In this document: piece after piece, positions 44,255 to 53,914 of the stretch
How the letters are laid out: each line of letters starts with the position of its first letter
Numbering within the stretch: position 1 is the first letter of the stretch
NCBI GenBank assembly: GCA_963978905.1
Contig: OZ022256.1
Span: forward strand, 13,995,863 to 14,059,862
Direction of reading: 5' to 3'
Length of the DNA stretch: 64,000 bases
Source: Trichostrongylus colubriformis
Taxonomy: Eukaryota; Nematoda; Chromadorea; Rhabditida; Trichostrongylidae
Notes under the pieces: generated by a model
The model's input: the letters and a program-made list of their open reading frames with translations, nothing else
Database searches by the model: none
What the model was told of the DNA's origin: nothing
Translations under genes and position numbers: made by a program

Positions 44255-45132
44255 TTAGGTTGTCCCAAAAGTCTTGTATGATTTTTTCCGATCATCACTT
44301 TTTATTTTTTTTTCGTCCAACAAACAACAATTAGGCAACAACGTATTGACCATTGTTATCGGCAACCCTCTGCCACTTTATAGGAAAATCGTTGACTCCC
44401 TCCTCCCAGAACTCTGGGTTCTGAGAGTCGAAGAAGTCAGCGATCGCCTTCGCAAGCAGGTCATAATCAATGAGTTTTCTCTTGGCCAGGAAGGATTCGA
44501 GAGGATGGGTAAGGTGATAGCCAGAAAGGGGAATGTCTGGAGAGTGTGGGGCAGCACATCCCAGCCGAGCTCCCATAACTTGGCCTGGGTACTTTTCGCG
44601 AAATGGGAGCGGGCGTCGTCATGAAGAAGGGTGACCACGGACCTTTTCCGGCACTTTTCTCCAACAGCGACGGCGAGCTGCTGAAGCTGGTAGGTGCATA
44701 CGGCAGCGGTGACTGTCTCGCCTTGTACCAGCACCTCGCGGAAAAGCATTCCTTCCGCGTCCCAGAACCAGCACAGTCCCAAGCGTGGTTTGCCTTTCAT
44801 GTCAATCTCGCCGTTGCTGAAGCTGATGAGCCAGCGGCGCACGGTCCCGTAGCTCACACATCCCTTGCCCAATGCAGCGTTGGTGGAGTGGCAAGCTTCC
44901 GTCGCTTTATTGTCGCAAGACCACTCTTAGTAGATGACACTGTGTGCTGGGTGGGTATCGACAACAGGAATTGTAGCTCTCTCCACGGGATCTCTTGGGT
45001 CAATATATATTTTCCTAAAAAGCTTAGGGAATGTTCTACCACATTCCTGAACCGTCTGAACCTGCCTCAAAGTGAACAAGAGTTACTGATTTTTTTTTGG
45101 AAAAATACTACAAGACTTTTGGAACAACCTAA
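44255..45132 (-). mobile_element. Internally deleted mariner, copy 3 (best preserved)
   Basis: Terminal repeats TTAGGTTGTCCCAAAAGTCT at 44255 and the complement of TTAGGTTGTTCCAAAAGTCT ending at 45132, differing at one position over 24 bases. TA lies at 44253-44254 and 45133-45134. At 878 bp it has the same internal deletion as the copies at 515 and 22783. Good end symmetry suggests it is the most recent of the three and could be mobilised by a transposase supplied in trans. Confidence 0.93.
44331..44872 (-). pseudogene. Deleted mariner transposase
   Basis: The minus-strand frame from 44872 reads VRRWLISFSNGEIDMKGKPR, fused to LGLCWFWDAEGMLFREVLVQ, GETVTAAVCTYQLQQLAVAV and VVTLLHDDARSHFAKSTQAK, then WELGWDVLPH. 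The second catalytic Asp (in HDDARSH) remains. The first Asp with about 150 surrounding residues is deleted in frame. After LPH a frameshift leads into HPLESFLAKRKLIDYDLLAK in another frame. The open frame is long because the deletion did not break it, but no active enzyme could result. Confidence 0.88.
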
Positions 45133-45134
45133 TA

Positions 45135-45833
45135 GAAAGTCGGGTAAGGGGTATGCTCACTGCCCATCTTTTGATGAATAGCTCCGCCCACGAAACTCAG
45201 TACCCTGTTCACATGTTGCTTCCTGAGAGCTACCATGGCCAAAGAGGAAGAAGTTGTGCAAGAGCGATCACGTTGTTATTGCTAGCGTTCGCAGGCGACA
45301 TCCCTCGTTAGTAACGAGAATTCGGCATAAATGGGCAAATGTTTTGAAATACAAATGGATTGAGAGGCACTTCCGTTTTGTTGTTTTTTGTTTATCAACG
45401 TAAACAGAAGCCCAAGGAGCAATAACACATAACACCAAAACAGGTGAGACCTGAACAACCGTGCAGCAGTGAGCCTTACGAGCCTGAATCAATGGGTTAG
45501 TATCACGTATACGACAGTTTTTAATTTTAGGCACGCAAAATCAATATACTTGCTGTATTACACTCACAAAACCTGTTTCGGGAAATGAATGATGAAGAAT
45601 GAAAAATGGAGCGAAAAAGGGAAACAAGTACTTATTGTCACCACAACAATCCAAGAATAATATTTGAGAAAGTGAATGCGTACTCTCATTGCTCTAAACC
45701 AAGATGAACACAAACATGTGCAAGTTCCACTCTCATAATGTAACCCATAACCCAGGCGGCACACCACACAGAATGCACATAGCCCCCCACTAAAGCAGAT
45801 CTGTACTGAGTTCATACAAATTGCCATGTGATA
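45135..45833. other. Spacer, no gene
   Basis: No exon, RNA gene or repeat end was recognised in this stretch. Confidence 0.5.
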
Positions 45834-45982
45834 CGAGGGGCACTATTTACATTTCGGGAATAGGCAATGCTGTGATCATGGGAGTAAATCTGATGGTTCC
45901 ATCGTAAAGTTTGCCTTTTTATAACTATGTATATACCCCCTCATTCAATTTGCCGCACGGCGCTATTTCTTTATTTTATATA

Positions 45983-46489
45983 CAGTAGCGCTCAAAAGTC
46001 TTCGGCCAAAACTTTTTTGTCATAACATTTTTTCTGCTTGACCAAATTTGACAAAATTTTAATATGTGATGCCTGAACCTATTGCCAACATTTCCTTCTA
46101 CTTGAGTGCCGCTTTACACTTTTCATGGTTTTTTACAAGAATTTACTACAAGACCGCCCAAAAAAAGTAAAAGGCTTGATCAAGGGGAACGGCTTTCTTT
46201 ACAAAAACAAAACGAGCAAGCCTCAGAGAACATTAATATATTGTAGAAAGACCACGACTTTCGATGGCAGCGGCACAGCGGGACGGCATAGCGATGGCAC
46301 TCCAAAAACAAAAAATTTCATATAACCGCGTAACCTATACCGTTGAGCGCCAAAATAATATATTAAGTATGCAGTGTATCCAAGTACAACATACTGAAAT
46401 TTCTCTTAGATCGGTGCAGTTGCAAAAAAGTTGCAAGTGAAAAACCCCAAGTGAAAGACCATTTCGCCGAAGACTTTTGAGCGCTACTG
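45983..46489. mobile_element. Nested MITE, 507 bp, TA-flanked
   Basis: A perfect inverted repeat of at least 24 bp begins CAGTAGCGCTCAAAAGTCTT at 45983 and is mirrored at the end (46489), with TA at 45981-45982 and 46490-46491. It sits inside the mariner at 45834-47023. It has no recognisable transposase. The ends resemble Tc1/mariner-type tips. Confidence 0.92.
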
Positions 46490-46860
46490 TACGTGTGAAA
46501 ATTTTGTCGACACAAGCCTTTTTTGGTGAGTTTGTCAAATTGTGTGGGTTCCAACGGGAATGTATTTTCTGCAAATCCATGTCTTCATGTAAAATTGCAT
46601 GTTTGTTGGTGGAAATAATGTTTAGAGATGCCTCAATCTTAGGATGGGTGTCATGGCGATTTTGCCTAACCATATCGCACACAGCACCGATGTTTTCTGA
46701 AACAACTGCTAATTTTGGACATCATTCACAAATCTCGTCGGACGGTGTACTACGACCACGATTGAATTCCCTAAATCAACGATATACTGTGGTGTTTTAT
46801 GGAGCTTCATTGCCCAATTTTTCAAATTTTTTTAAATTTCATTTTCATTTCCTGAAATAA
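46490..46860 (-). pseudogene. Mariner transposase N-terminal half
   Basis: The minus strand from about 46810 reads, with frame changes, NEAPWNTTVYRWFREFNRGR, then ENIGAVCDMVRQNRHDTHPK, IEASLNIISTNKHAILHEDM and DLQKIHSRWNPHNLTNSPKK. These are the two helix-turn-helix regions and the WxPHxLT linker of a mariner transposase (W-N-P-H-N-L-T here). It ends at the nested element and the catalytic domain is absent. Confidence 0.88.
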
Positions 46861-47025
46861 GGAAATTTTTCAGATGAATATAAATTAAACAAAAAGCGCC
46901 GTGCGGCAAATTGAATGATGGGGTATGTAATTTAAAAAAAAGGCGAATTTTACGATGAAACCATCAGATTTACTCACATGATAACAGCATTTCCTATTCC
47001 CGAAATATAGACAGTGCCTTACGTA

Positions 47026-47301
47026 TTTATTTGTATGGGTACTTTCTATCTACATGTAATCTTTTTTGCTAGCGGCTGAGTTATGATGAATGGTTAGAAG
47101 CGAGAATTTTGAGCTGAGCATCCGAAGATCATGTTCGCTGAAAGATCATGATCACGGATATAAGATCAAGAATTCCGGAACGTTTTACAGTCGAACTCAT
47201 TCTCTCATTACAGATAATCGTTCAATCAACACGAGCAGTCTGGCTGGATCTTCACGTGCGCGAATCTCTTTCGAGATCCCCTCAGAATACGGTAGCTTAT
47301 C
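47026..47301. other. Spacer, no gene
   Basis: Short stretch between the mariner and the minus-strand exon candidate; nothing is recognised. Confidence 0.5.
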
Positions 47302-47666
47302 TCAATAAATCTTCCCTGGATAGTTTCTAGACAAACTCAACGGTACGTCAAAGCGGGCGATGGTCTGCTTTTTGCTGGGACGCGATTTTGGTGGCGCTGA
47401 GTTTTTCTGCGATGATGTCGGTGAATCTCGTCGCGTGCTATCTGTAGTGCCTTTTAATTCCGACCGATACCATCGGATAGCATCTCTGGCGTGATGCGAA
47501 GAACAGCCGCGCGCGACCATTTTTTTCGCGATGAAGACACTGGTGTCTGGTGGCGGCGGTGGTGTTGAAAGATCAAGGCGGTGCTTACCGTAGTCCACTC
47601 TGTGGCGATCAGCGACCGACGTCGATCGCGAGAAGGATGCATCCAGCTGCTGCACAGCTTCAACAA
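47302..47666 (-). CDS. Possible terminal exon, hypothetical protein
   Basis: A minus-strand frame of about 120 codons ends in a stop at 47302. It includes VQQLDASFSRSTSVADRHRV, LSTPPPPPDTSVF, HARDAIRWYRSELKGTT and KNSAPPKSRPSKKQT, a low-complexity, basic, proline/serine-rich composition typical of disordered regions. A CTGTGCAG splice-like acceptor lies just upstream (about 47650). No domain was recognised. A second minus-strand open stretch at 47720-48043 has a TTTCTGCAG acceptor inside and could be an upstream exon. Unproven; no homologue is recognised. Confidence 0.3.
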
Positions 47667-48376
47667 GTTTGTCGTTTCAATTGAATGTGCTATATGTAGA
47701 GTTTATAACGCTATGTATTTCACGGCAGTGGACGAAAAGTAATAATGAGCTTTGAACGAGCGTCCCAGATTGCGCCGCGCTTGCAATATCCAATCCGAGT
47801 CTTGGAAACGTTTGAGACTGCGTTCTTCTTCGAAACATGAGTTTTTGAGCACCACTGCAGAAATACAACAGCTCTGGAAAACAGCATGCTTGCTCTTGAG
47901 TTATTAAGCCTACATCTTCTTTTGTGCGAAACGCCGAATTCTTTCAGCCTTTGAATGGAGCTATAGTGGGTAGCCTGTACCGATAGTCGCTCATCTGTGG
48001 CTACTGCTGGAGTATGCACTTTTCTAACCTTATTCTTCAACATTTTCAGTTTTTCTTACCGCGAATCAGTGTCAACTTCGAAAGTGAGCTGGGAGCCCAA
48101 TTGCCATCTGAAGTCAGAACATCTCAAGTTGAGGTTCTTTCCTTAAGTACTAAGTTTTCAGATTTGAAGCTCTTCTTGTAGAACTGATCTCGTTGATAAT
48201 TTGAAAGTTTTAGATCAGTATAAACTTAGAGTTCGCATTCAATGCGAGCAATTTGCCCGCAGTTTATTGGGATTTAGCAAGAGAGACTCATTTGCGAATT
48301 CACGTTGCAAGATGGTAAATAGTAAGAGAAAGAATGAGCTGTTTGGAGACGGTACTCTGATCTTCTTCTCCCTGAT

Positions 48377-48614
48377 ATGACCACCCCCACCCCCATATTG
48401 TTATCCACTGCTCCTGTCGCGATTTCATTCCAGCCACAGAAGCATCGAACAGGCGATGACCTCAGCGAAGTCGCTATTAAAAATGGGGTAGAGTGTAATC
48501 CTCTAACCCACATACCTGACACCGATTACCGCCAAGTTCCCGCTCCTACCGCTAAGAGCATGGAATGTGCATCTGAGCATGATTTAGCCGAGGTTCCATG
48601 GCTACGTAGAGCTA
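48377..48614 (+). CDS. Possible upstream exon of the Pax-like gene
   Basis: An open frame from ATG 48377 (MTTPTPILLSTAPVAISF..., ...AEVPWLRRA) ends at a strong donor, GCTA|GTAAGTATATC, at 48614/48615. A TTATTGTAG acceptor 41 bp later (48655) would give a nematode-size intron; a following segment to about 48700 or 48770 could be another exon, depending on which acceptor is used. It is placed on the same strand just before the paired-domain exon. No homology supports it, so linkage to that gene is inference. Confidence 0.35.
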
Positions 48615-49012
48615 GTAAGTATATCTAGGCACTGATTTAATAAACCTTATTGTAGGGCAGCTCTATCGGAAATATTCTGTTCCTGGAATCATTTGCTCAA
48701 ACGGTTAGTCCAAGAACTGCGATCGTGGAGCCGAGTGCCCAGTCGCAACCGATTACAAATGGTAATCTCAATGAAGGCTTTCTTTTTTTTTGAAAAATTC
48801 CGGTATGCCGTACGTCAAAAGAACTTAGTAAGAAGTTTTGTTGATAATTTAAATGATCCGCGCTGCCTGGATTTCCTGGTTAGAAAAACATTGGTGAACC
48901 CCGTACTTCTATATATTCGTCCACTATTTTTTGATCGAGATCGGAGTGTTTCTTGCAATATAAACATTTTTGGCAGAGAAAATATTTCAAAAATACAGTA
49001 AGCTGTCTGCAG

Positions 49013-49181
49013 TACCGTATCCATCGCGCAATCGCTATGGTCGTCCGTATATATCGGGGAGACCGCTGTTGACGTGCGATCGGCAGAAGATAGTTCAGTT
49101 GTTCGAGAATGGAATGAAGAAGATTCACATAGCAAAGCAGCTTGGCATCACACACAGTTGTGTGAGTAAAGTATTGAGAAA
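49013..49181 (+). CDS. Paired-domain (Pax-like) exon, PAI subdomain
   Basis: An internal exon between a TGTCTGCAG acceptor (49012) and an AAA|GTGAGT donor (49182). It encodes about 55 residues: PYPSRNRYGRPYISGRPLLT, then CDRQKIVQLFENGMKKIHIA and KQLGITHSCVSKVLR. This follows the first (PAI) helix-turn-helix of the paired domain: the beta-turn G-R-P, helix 1 (RQKIVQLFENG), helix 2 (IHIAKQLG) and recognition helix 3 (HSCVSKVL, matching HGCVSKIL of Pax proteins). It stops just after helix 3, where Pax proteins continue into R-Y-x-E-T-G. The frame is intact and free of stops, unlike the transposons around it. Pax proteins are developmental transcription factors acting in the nucleus. Nematodes have both true Pax genes and PAI-only npax genes; which this is cannot be told from one exon. 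Confidence 0.75.
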
Positions 49182-49708
49182 GTGAGTTTCCATAAAACCT
49201 TTTTGAATAGGATTCTCGATTCTCATCTGTTTTTATAACTGCTGCGACAGTAAACAATGCGATTCGTATGGATGCCAAGCCTATACGTTATACTTACAGC
49301 ATCGCGAGTAGTGCTTTCTTCAGGAAATACACTTTTTTCTTTCTTTAAAGTCCAAAAAAACTGAGATCTGTTCCTTGGAGGAAAATTTTTGAATTATTTT
49401 CTACAGCTTTTGCTAAAAAGTGGTTTTTAGGTAATATACATTACAGGATGGAACCACTTTTGGCAAAGTGGGCGTGACCGGTAAAGGGGCGTAACCTGTG
49501 AGAGAGCGCGAGTACGTCCTTTTTGAAATTATCGAGCAACAAAGTTGCATGCACTATTTACGGGAGAAGACTACTGATTGTATAACATTCCCAAGTGGAA
49601 ATGTGGAGCCAGTTAGTCTAAGTATCCACCTCACATGATGCTTCATCGAGTTTGTGGTAGGAATGTTCTACAAAGCAAGAATAAGGTCAGAGTCAAGGCG
49701 GTTCGCGC
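49182..49708. other. Presumed intron or flank of the Pax-like gene
   Basis: Follows the donor at 49182. I could not find the next paired-domain exon in this stretch. No transposon protein was recognised. Confidence 0.4.
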
Positions 49709-49866
49709 TCGCTGAAGGGAGGAGACACAGCTGGATATCATTGGTAGTCGGGAGCTGAAAGGTGGTCTCTCCACACCTTATTGCCTGGAATGTATAGTGG
49801 TCGACTCGCCTCCAGCACCCGACTACCAAAGACATCCAGTTGTGTCTCCTCCTTTCAGCGAGTGCA
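49709..49866. mobile_element. Fold-back MITE
   Basis: The left arm (CGCTCGCTGAAGGGAGGAGA, then CACAGCTGGATATCATTGGT) pairs with the right arm (complement: GCACTCGCTGAAAGGAGGAG, ACACAACTGGATGTCTTTGG). GTAGTCGGG continues the stem inward. The outer GCGCTCGCTGA resembles hairpins at 21849 and 51067. Flanking TTAA was not found. Confidence 0.75.
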
Positions 49867-50599
49867 AACGAAGCCTCTAAGTTCCGTAAGTTACAGGAAT
49901 CCTCCATGGAAATTAAGTTCTTCTAATACCCATATTCCTAGGCCGTAATTGCTTAGGACCGCAAGCAAAATTTCACGCGCATGTACAAGAATCCTGAGAG
50001 CTCCTCTAGGTGACGGCCGACGTTATGAGGCTTACCACTGGTCTTGGACTCGTGAGAGCTGAGAAGCATAGAGCCGACACTTAGGTGAATAAGGGACGCA
50101 GGGCGAGAAGGAAGTCAACATTGGGCGCGAAAATTCGAACTGCGCTTTGGCCGCTGACGGTTGTCCAGATGTTGTGGTGGGAATTCAAGCCAATTGCACT
50201 TCTCCTGACTCTTCAATTTCAGCTCTTGAATAGAGGAAGTTTCTCGAATTTCTTCGTATCTGTGTTCAAGCACTGTATTCAGCAGACTGATTTCAATAAG
50301 AATTGGGATCGTGGGATTTCTAGGAACGATTCCTCCTATGTTCTGTAGTGGTCCCTCATGAACCTGGGATTAGAAAGGTACTACAGCTAGACCAGCACTT
50401 ACCTACGAATCACTTATTAGAAGATATGGGCAATTTTCTCTAGAGAAATGTCGCATTCTTTTTAATCGATACTCTTTACCGAATGATTCATGATACTGAA
50501 GTACAAATAATTGTTTGGTAGTGGCGGGCTGATCTCTCACATTACAGTTACATTTATATTGCCTTTTGACATACCACGTGGTAATTAAAATAGGCAGTA
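49867..50599. other. Spacer, no gene
   Basis: Plus-strand 50085-50348 is open for 87 codons (LLLTLQFQLLNRGSFSNFFV in the middle), but no domain or splice support is apparent. Confidence 0.4.
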
Positions 50600-51066
50600 A
50601 CCTTTTTCTGTGCAGGTGGACCCTCGGGTAGTTGTCCAGGCCGCATACTTTCTGTGGCACCACGGCGCACCCTCGCGACGATAGGCCCGCTCAACCTCAA
50701 CCGAGTTGCACCTACAGATTCGGATTACGCCCGGCGTTGGATGGGTCATATTTCAACGTGGCGTATACGTGGGGAAGGAAGCTTGCGAACTATCATGAAA
50801 AGTTAAGATGGGACCGAAATCCCAATGATGAAGACAACGTTGGCAGGAGGAAACAGGTGATATCGTTGAAATTCGTGTGATACACCAAGCAGAGTCTCGC
50901 TTCTACATAGGCTTTAGTACTCGTACGAGGGCTGTATTCAGGAAACCTCGTTTTCGGCGTTTCTTGAACTTGTCGTTTGTTTTTCTTCTGTGATATGTGA
51001 ATCGAGGCTTCTACCCTCAGTGAAAGCTGCGACAACGCTTGCAATTTTTGCGAGGTGTGCCTTTAA
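50600..51066 (+). mobile_element. Family M3 MITE, copy 2 (diverged)
   Basis: Shares with 51423-51872 the order: GGTGGACCCTCGG, GGCACCACGGCGCACCCTCG, GTTGGCAGGAGGAAACAGGT, TACTCGTACGAGG and TTTTTGCGAGGTGTGCCT. The right end abuts TTAA at 51063-51066, which is also the left TTAA of the hairpin MITE that follows. The left end is diverged. Confidence 0.7.
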
Positions 51067-51157
51067 AGGCATATTCCGTGCTCGCTGATGGGTGGAGTAA
51101 CCAAATGACTCTCCTTCGGTTACTCCACCCATCAGCGAGCGCGGAATATGCCTTTAA
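51063..51157. mobile_element. Near-perfect hairpin MITE, TTAA-flanked, 87 bp
   Basis: TTAA at 51063-51066 and 51154-51157. The arms AGGCATATTCCGTGCTCGCT-GATGGGTGGAGTAACC and their complement differ at one base over about 36 bp, around a short loop (AAATGACTCTCCTT). Confidence 0.92.
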
Positions 51158-51330
51158 CGCGTTCGCTTGATGGTCTGATTGATATCGCGCTTACACAACA
51201 TGGTAGCCCAATTTTTTATGGGAATATGCTCCTGGGAGCATCCAGCAGATTCTGTCAACGTACTAATGTTTCCCGTTGACTTCTTTAAATCTTCGTTTCA
51301 TTTCCAGTTTTCGTTTCGTCGTTGGGTCTT

Positions 51331-51422
51331 TTAAAGGCACATTCCGCGATAACCAGAAGGGTCGATTTACTTTCTTAGAAGTGGTAAATCGACCCATCTG
51401 ATTATCGCGGAATGTGCCTTCA
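51331..51422. mobile_element. Hairpin MITE, TTAA/TTCA-flanked, 84 bp
   Basis: Element 51335-51418. The arms AGGCACATTCCGCGATAA and GGTCGATTTAC pair with GTAAATCGACC and TTATCGCGGAATGTGCCT, with a small unmatched stretch between them. The left flank is TTAA (51331-51334) and the right flank is TTCA (51419-51422), which is also the left flank of the M3 copy that follows. Confidence 0.9.
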
Positions 51423-51876
51423 AAGGCACACCACGCGATAATCAAAGTGGTCCTCACCTTCTCAGGGCAGGTAGACCCTTGGACAGTGTGAAGGCTGCAC
51501 CCCTTTCGCGGCGCCACGGCTCACCCTCACCGCGCACGGCCTGGTCGACTTGAGCCGAGTGAGCCCACCTAGCCGAATCACACCCGGCTTAGACGAGAGG
51601 GAATCTTGCGATAAGACAAGATAAGGCAGCGATATCAATAGCGAAGATATCTTCAACAGGGAAGAGTAGGTGACATCGTAGCATTTTGCGCGATATCATC
51701 GAGCAAAAACTCATTTCCAATCTCCCATACTCGTACGAGGACCGATGAGGGAGCTTAATTTTTGGTAGTTGTGGAGGGTTTTGATTTGTTTTTCTTCACT
51801 GGTGGGTAAACCAGGGCCTCTACATCCTGTAATGGACGCGATAGCTCTCACAATTTTTCGCGAGGTGTGCCTTTAA
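51419..51876 (+). mobile_element. Family M3 MITE, copy 3
   Basis: Element 51423-51872 between TTCA and TTAA (51873-51876). The ends AAGGCACACCACGCGATAAT and (reversed) AGGCACACCTCGCGAAAAAT are inverted. It is the reverse complement of 41445-41927 along its length. There is no coding capacity. Confidence 0.87.
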
Positions 51877-53914
51877 GGCGTGATGAGATGTTACCCATGT
51901 GATCTGGATGTTTCGAGGTATAGGTTCAGGATGACGCGATGACGCGGTACGCCGTGACCATTTTTGGGCCTCAAAGAATCATTGTGAATTACATCAGTGC
52001 AACTGTTGCAAATGCTTCTGACAAAGTTCCAAGATAAGTAGACCTTTCATTTGAGTGTGTATGTTATTTGGCAATTTATACCTTTATCCGGTGTTCTGAA
52101 TTTACTGTCAGAATTTAATCCTACTTAGCCACATCACAATTCTACTCGCAGGCATAGCGTAAATAGAGTGGCGTTAATTTTGCTGACTGTATACCATCCT
52201 AACTTCCTGAACTTACAATCCTCAGCAAGCAACATGTACGAATGATGCCACGACTGTCTGTCCGTTAGCAAGTGGGTTACGCTACAACGGAAGCTACGAA
52301 AAGGAGGGGGGGGGGGGGGAAGAGGAGGAAAATCCGTGGTTGGTGGCATGCACGGTGTGGAACTAGACTTAGGCCCGTGAGCATCATGTTGGGGAGTTCG
52401 AAGAGAATGAACGTATCACTGGATCTCGCCAATTCATCACTTTCATGGATGAACGGGGATTCAATGAAGCAACTATATTGGTTTTTGTACGGTTTCTGAT
52501 ATAATGGCTTAGTGATGAAGTTTTTCTCTTGCGCTGAGGTCAGCGATATTCTTTGTTTCTTTTTCTTACGTAACGGATTGGCTTGGCTATTTCAAGTAGG
52601 AGCAATAGAATTTGCTATTTCCTAATTACTCTTTGTCTCACGGAAGCGATCTGGACAATCGCACGTCGAAAAGTGCTTAGAGAAAAAGTAATATTATTCT
52701 ATAATGTGATTTCGCGACAGATTCTTATCTCATCTCAAAGTGCTCTTCATCACCCGCGCATCGTCTATGTGGGGAGCCTCGTAGAACGAAAATAATTGGT
52801 TGACTGCTTTCATGCTGTTCTACTTACAGTGATCAGTGCTTTTGATTGAGAATTTCGAGATTTACCCAACAGAAAGGTCAACTTGAGAAAGGGAACAGTG
52901 CACGTATCCTGACGCATTTACGCGTGTTGTATTAAATTGCACAAAACACACCAAGAAAGAGTCAAACGTATATTTTTATTATACACGACATTTGCACTGA
53001 ATAACGCCCATGCAATTTGAAAGGGATATCATTCAAACTTTCTTAATATACAGGGTACGCTATCTTTTAGCATCTCCAGTATTGCTCTTTTCGCTGTGAA
53101 TTTAAGGGTAAACTCCGAGCGATGAAAAGAATTTCAGGGTGGGCGAACCACTTCAGGCACAGGGAGCTTCTTCTTGCACTTTAACTTTTCCTCACCCACC
53201 TCGACGCCCCTTCGTTCTCCCAAGACTAAACAAAATATGCGTCCAGAACTGCACGTCTGCATAAAAATCCCATTGCCTGTGAGTGGTGTGGGTGCGGAAG
53301 CGTCCCAGCATCTTTTGAGTGATGGGTGCAATGGAACACATACGCGTTGTCACGCCTCAACACTGGCATTCCCCCCCGCCCGTTTCCAACAATGACCCCA
53401 TACTTATCACGACTAGCAAATACTAAGAGTACTCATTTAGATATCAGGATACGGGTATGGTTGAAGCTCGTGCCTGTCGAACGGCTTCCTGCTCTTGCCC
53501 CGGCTATGCTCCGAATCATGACGCTAAATTGTGTCAGCATATACGAACAAGGCGATTGTTATTCACTATAGAAAAGTAAGCTTTTTGTACAGCAACTGAT
53601 ACGCGCTTTTGTAGAACATGAACTTGTTCGATGATAAATTTCGGAAATTTATTCCCGAAAATTATCATCCACCCTTTCAAGTAATATCAGAGATATGTAT
53701 GTAATGTTCTGGATTTATGAACAGCTGCACCGCTTCAAATTCAAAGTTTAAAATTCAGAAGGTGACCCATTAACCGACCCTTACCACAACTGTGTTGATT
53801 GTCATGGAGCAATCGCCCCCACTTTTCACGAACTTGCCTTCCTTTGTGGGAAACAGTGTGTGTAGTGCCACGTATTAAAAGGATGAAAGTTTTGCCATTC
53901 TAATGAATTCCTTG
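51877..53914. other. Spacer, no gene
   Basis: A G-tract of about 15 at 52305-52319. A minus-strand open stretch at 53134-53331 and a plus-strand one at 53326-53571 have no recognised domain. No repeat ends were identified. Confidence 0.45.

Larger units (their letters stand above)
45834..47023 (-). mobile_element. Mariner element with long inverted ends, 3'-deleted, carrying a nested element
   Basis: Tips CGAGGGGCACT (45834) and the complement of CGTAAGGCACT (ending 47023), each next to TA. Inverted similarity continues inward for about 145 bp (TTTCGGGAATAGG-AATGCTG, GAGTAAATCTGATGGTT, CATTCAATTTGCCGCACGGC). The minus strand carries the transposase N-terminus at 46860-46490. The catalytic half is missing: the coding part runs into the nested 507-bp element and then directly into the 3' terminal repeat. 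Without the insert it is about 680 bp. Confidence 0.85.

Noticed and set aside
44603..45181. 192-codon plus-strand open frame as a gene
   Set aside because: It is the antisense shadow of the deleted mariner transposase on the minus strand and runs through the terminal repeat.
49013..49181. Paired-domain exon as just another Tc1-type transposase
   Set aside because: It has an intact frame, splice sites on both sides, the SGRPL turn and HSCVSKVL helix typical of Pax, and no terminal repeats around it. The alternative is kept open through moderate confidence.
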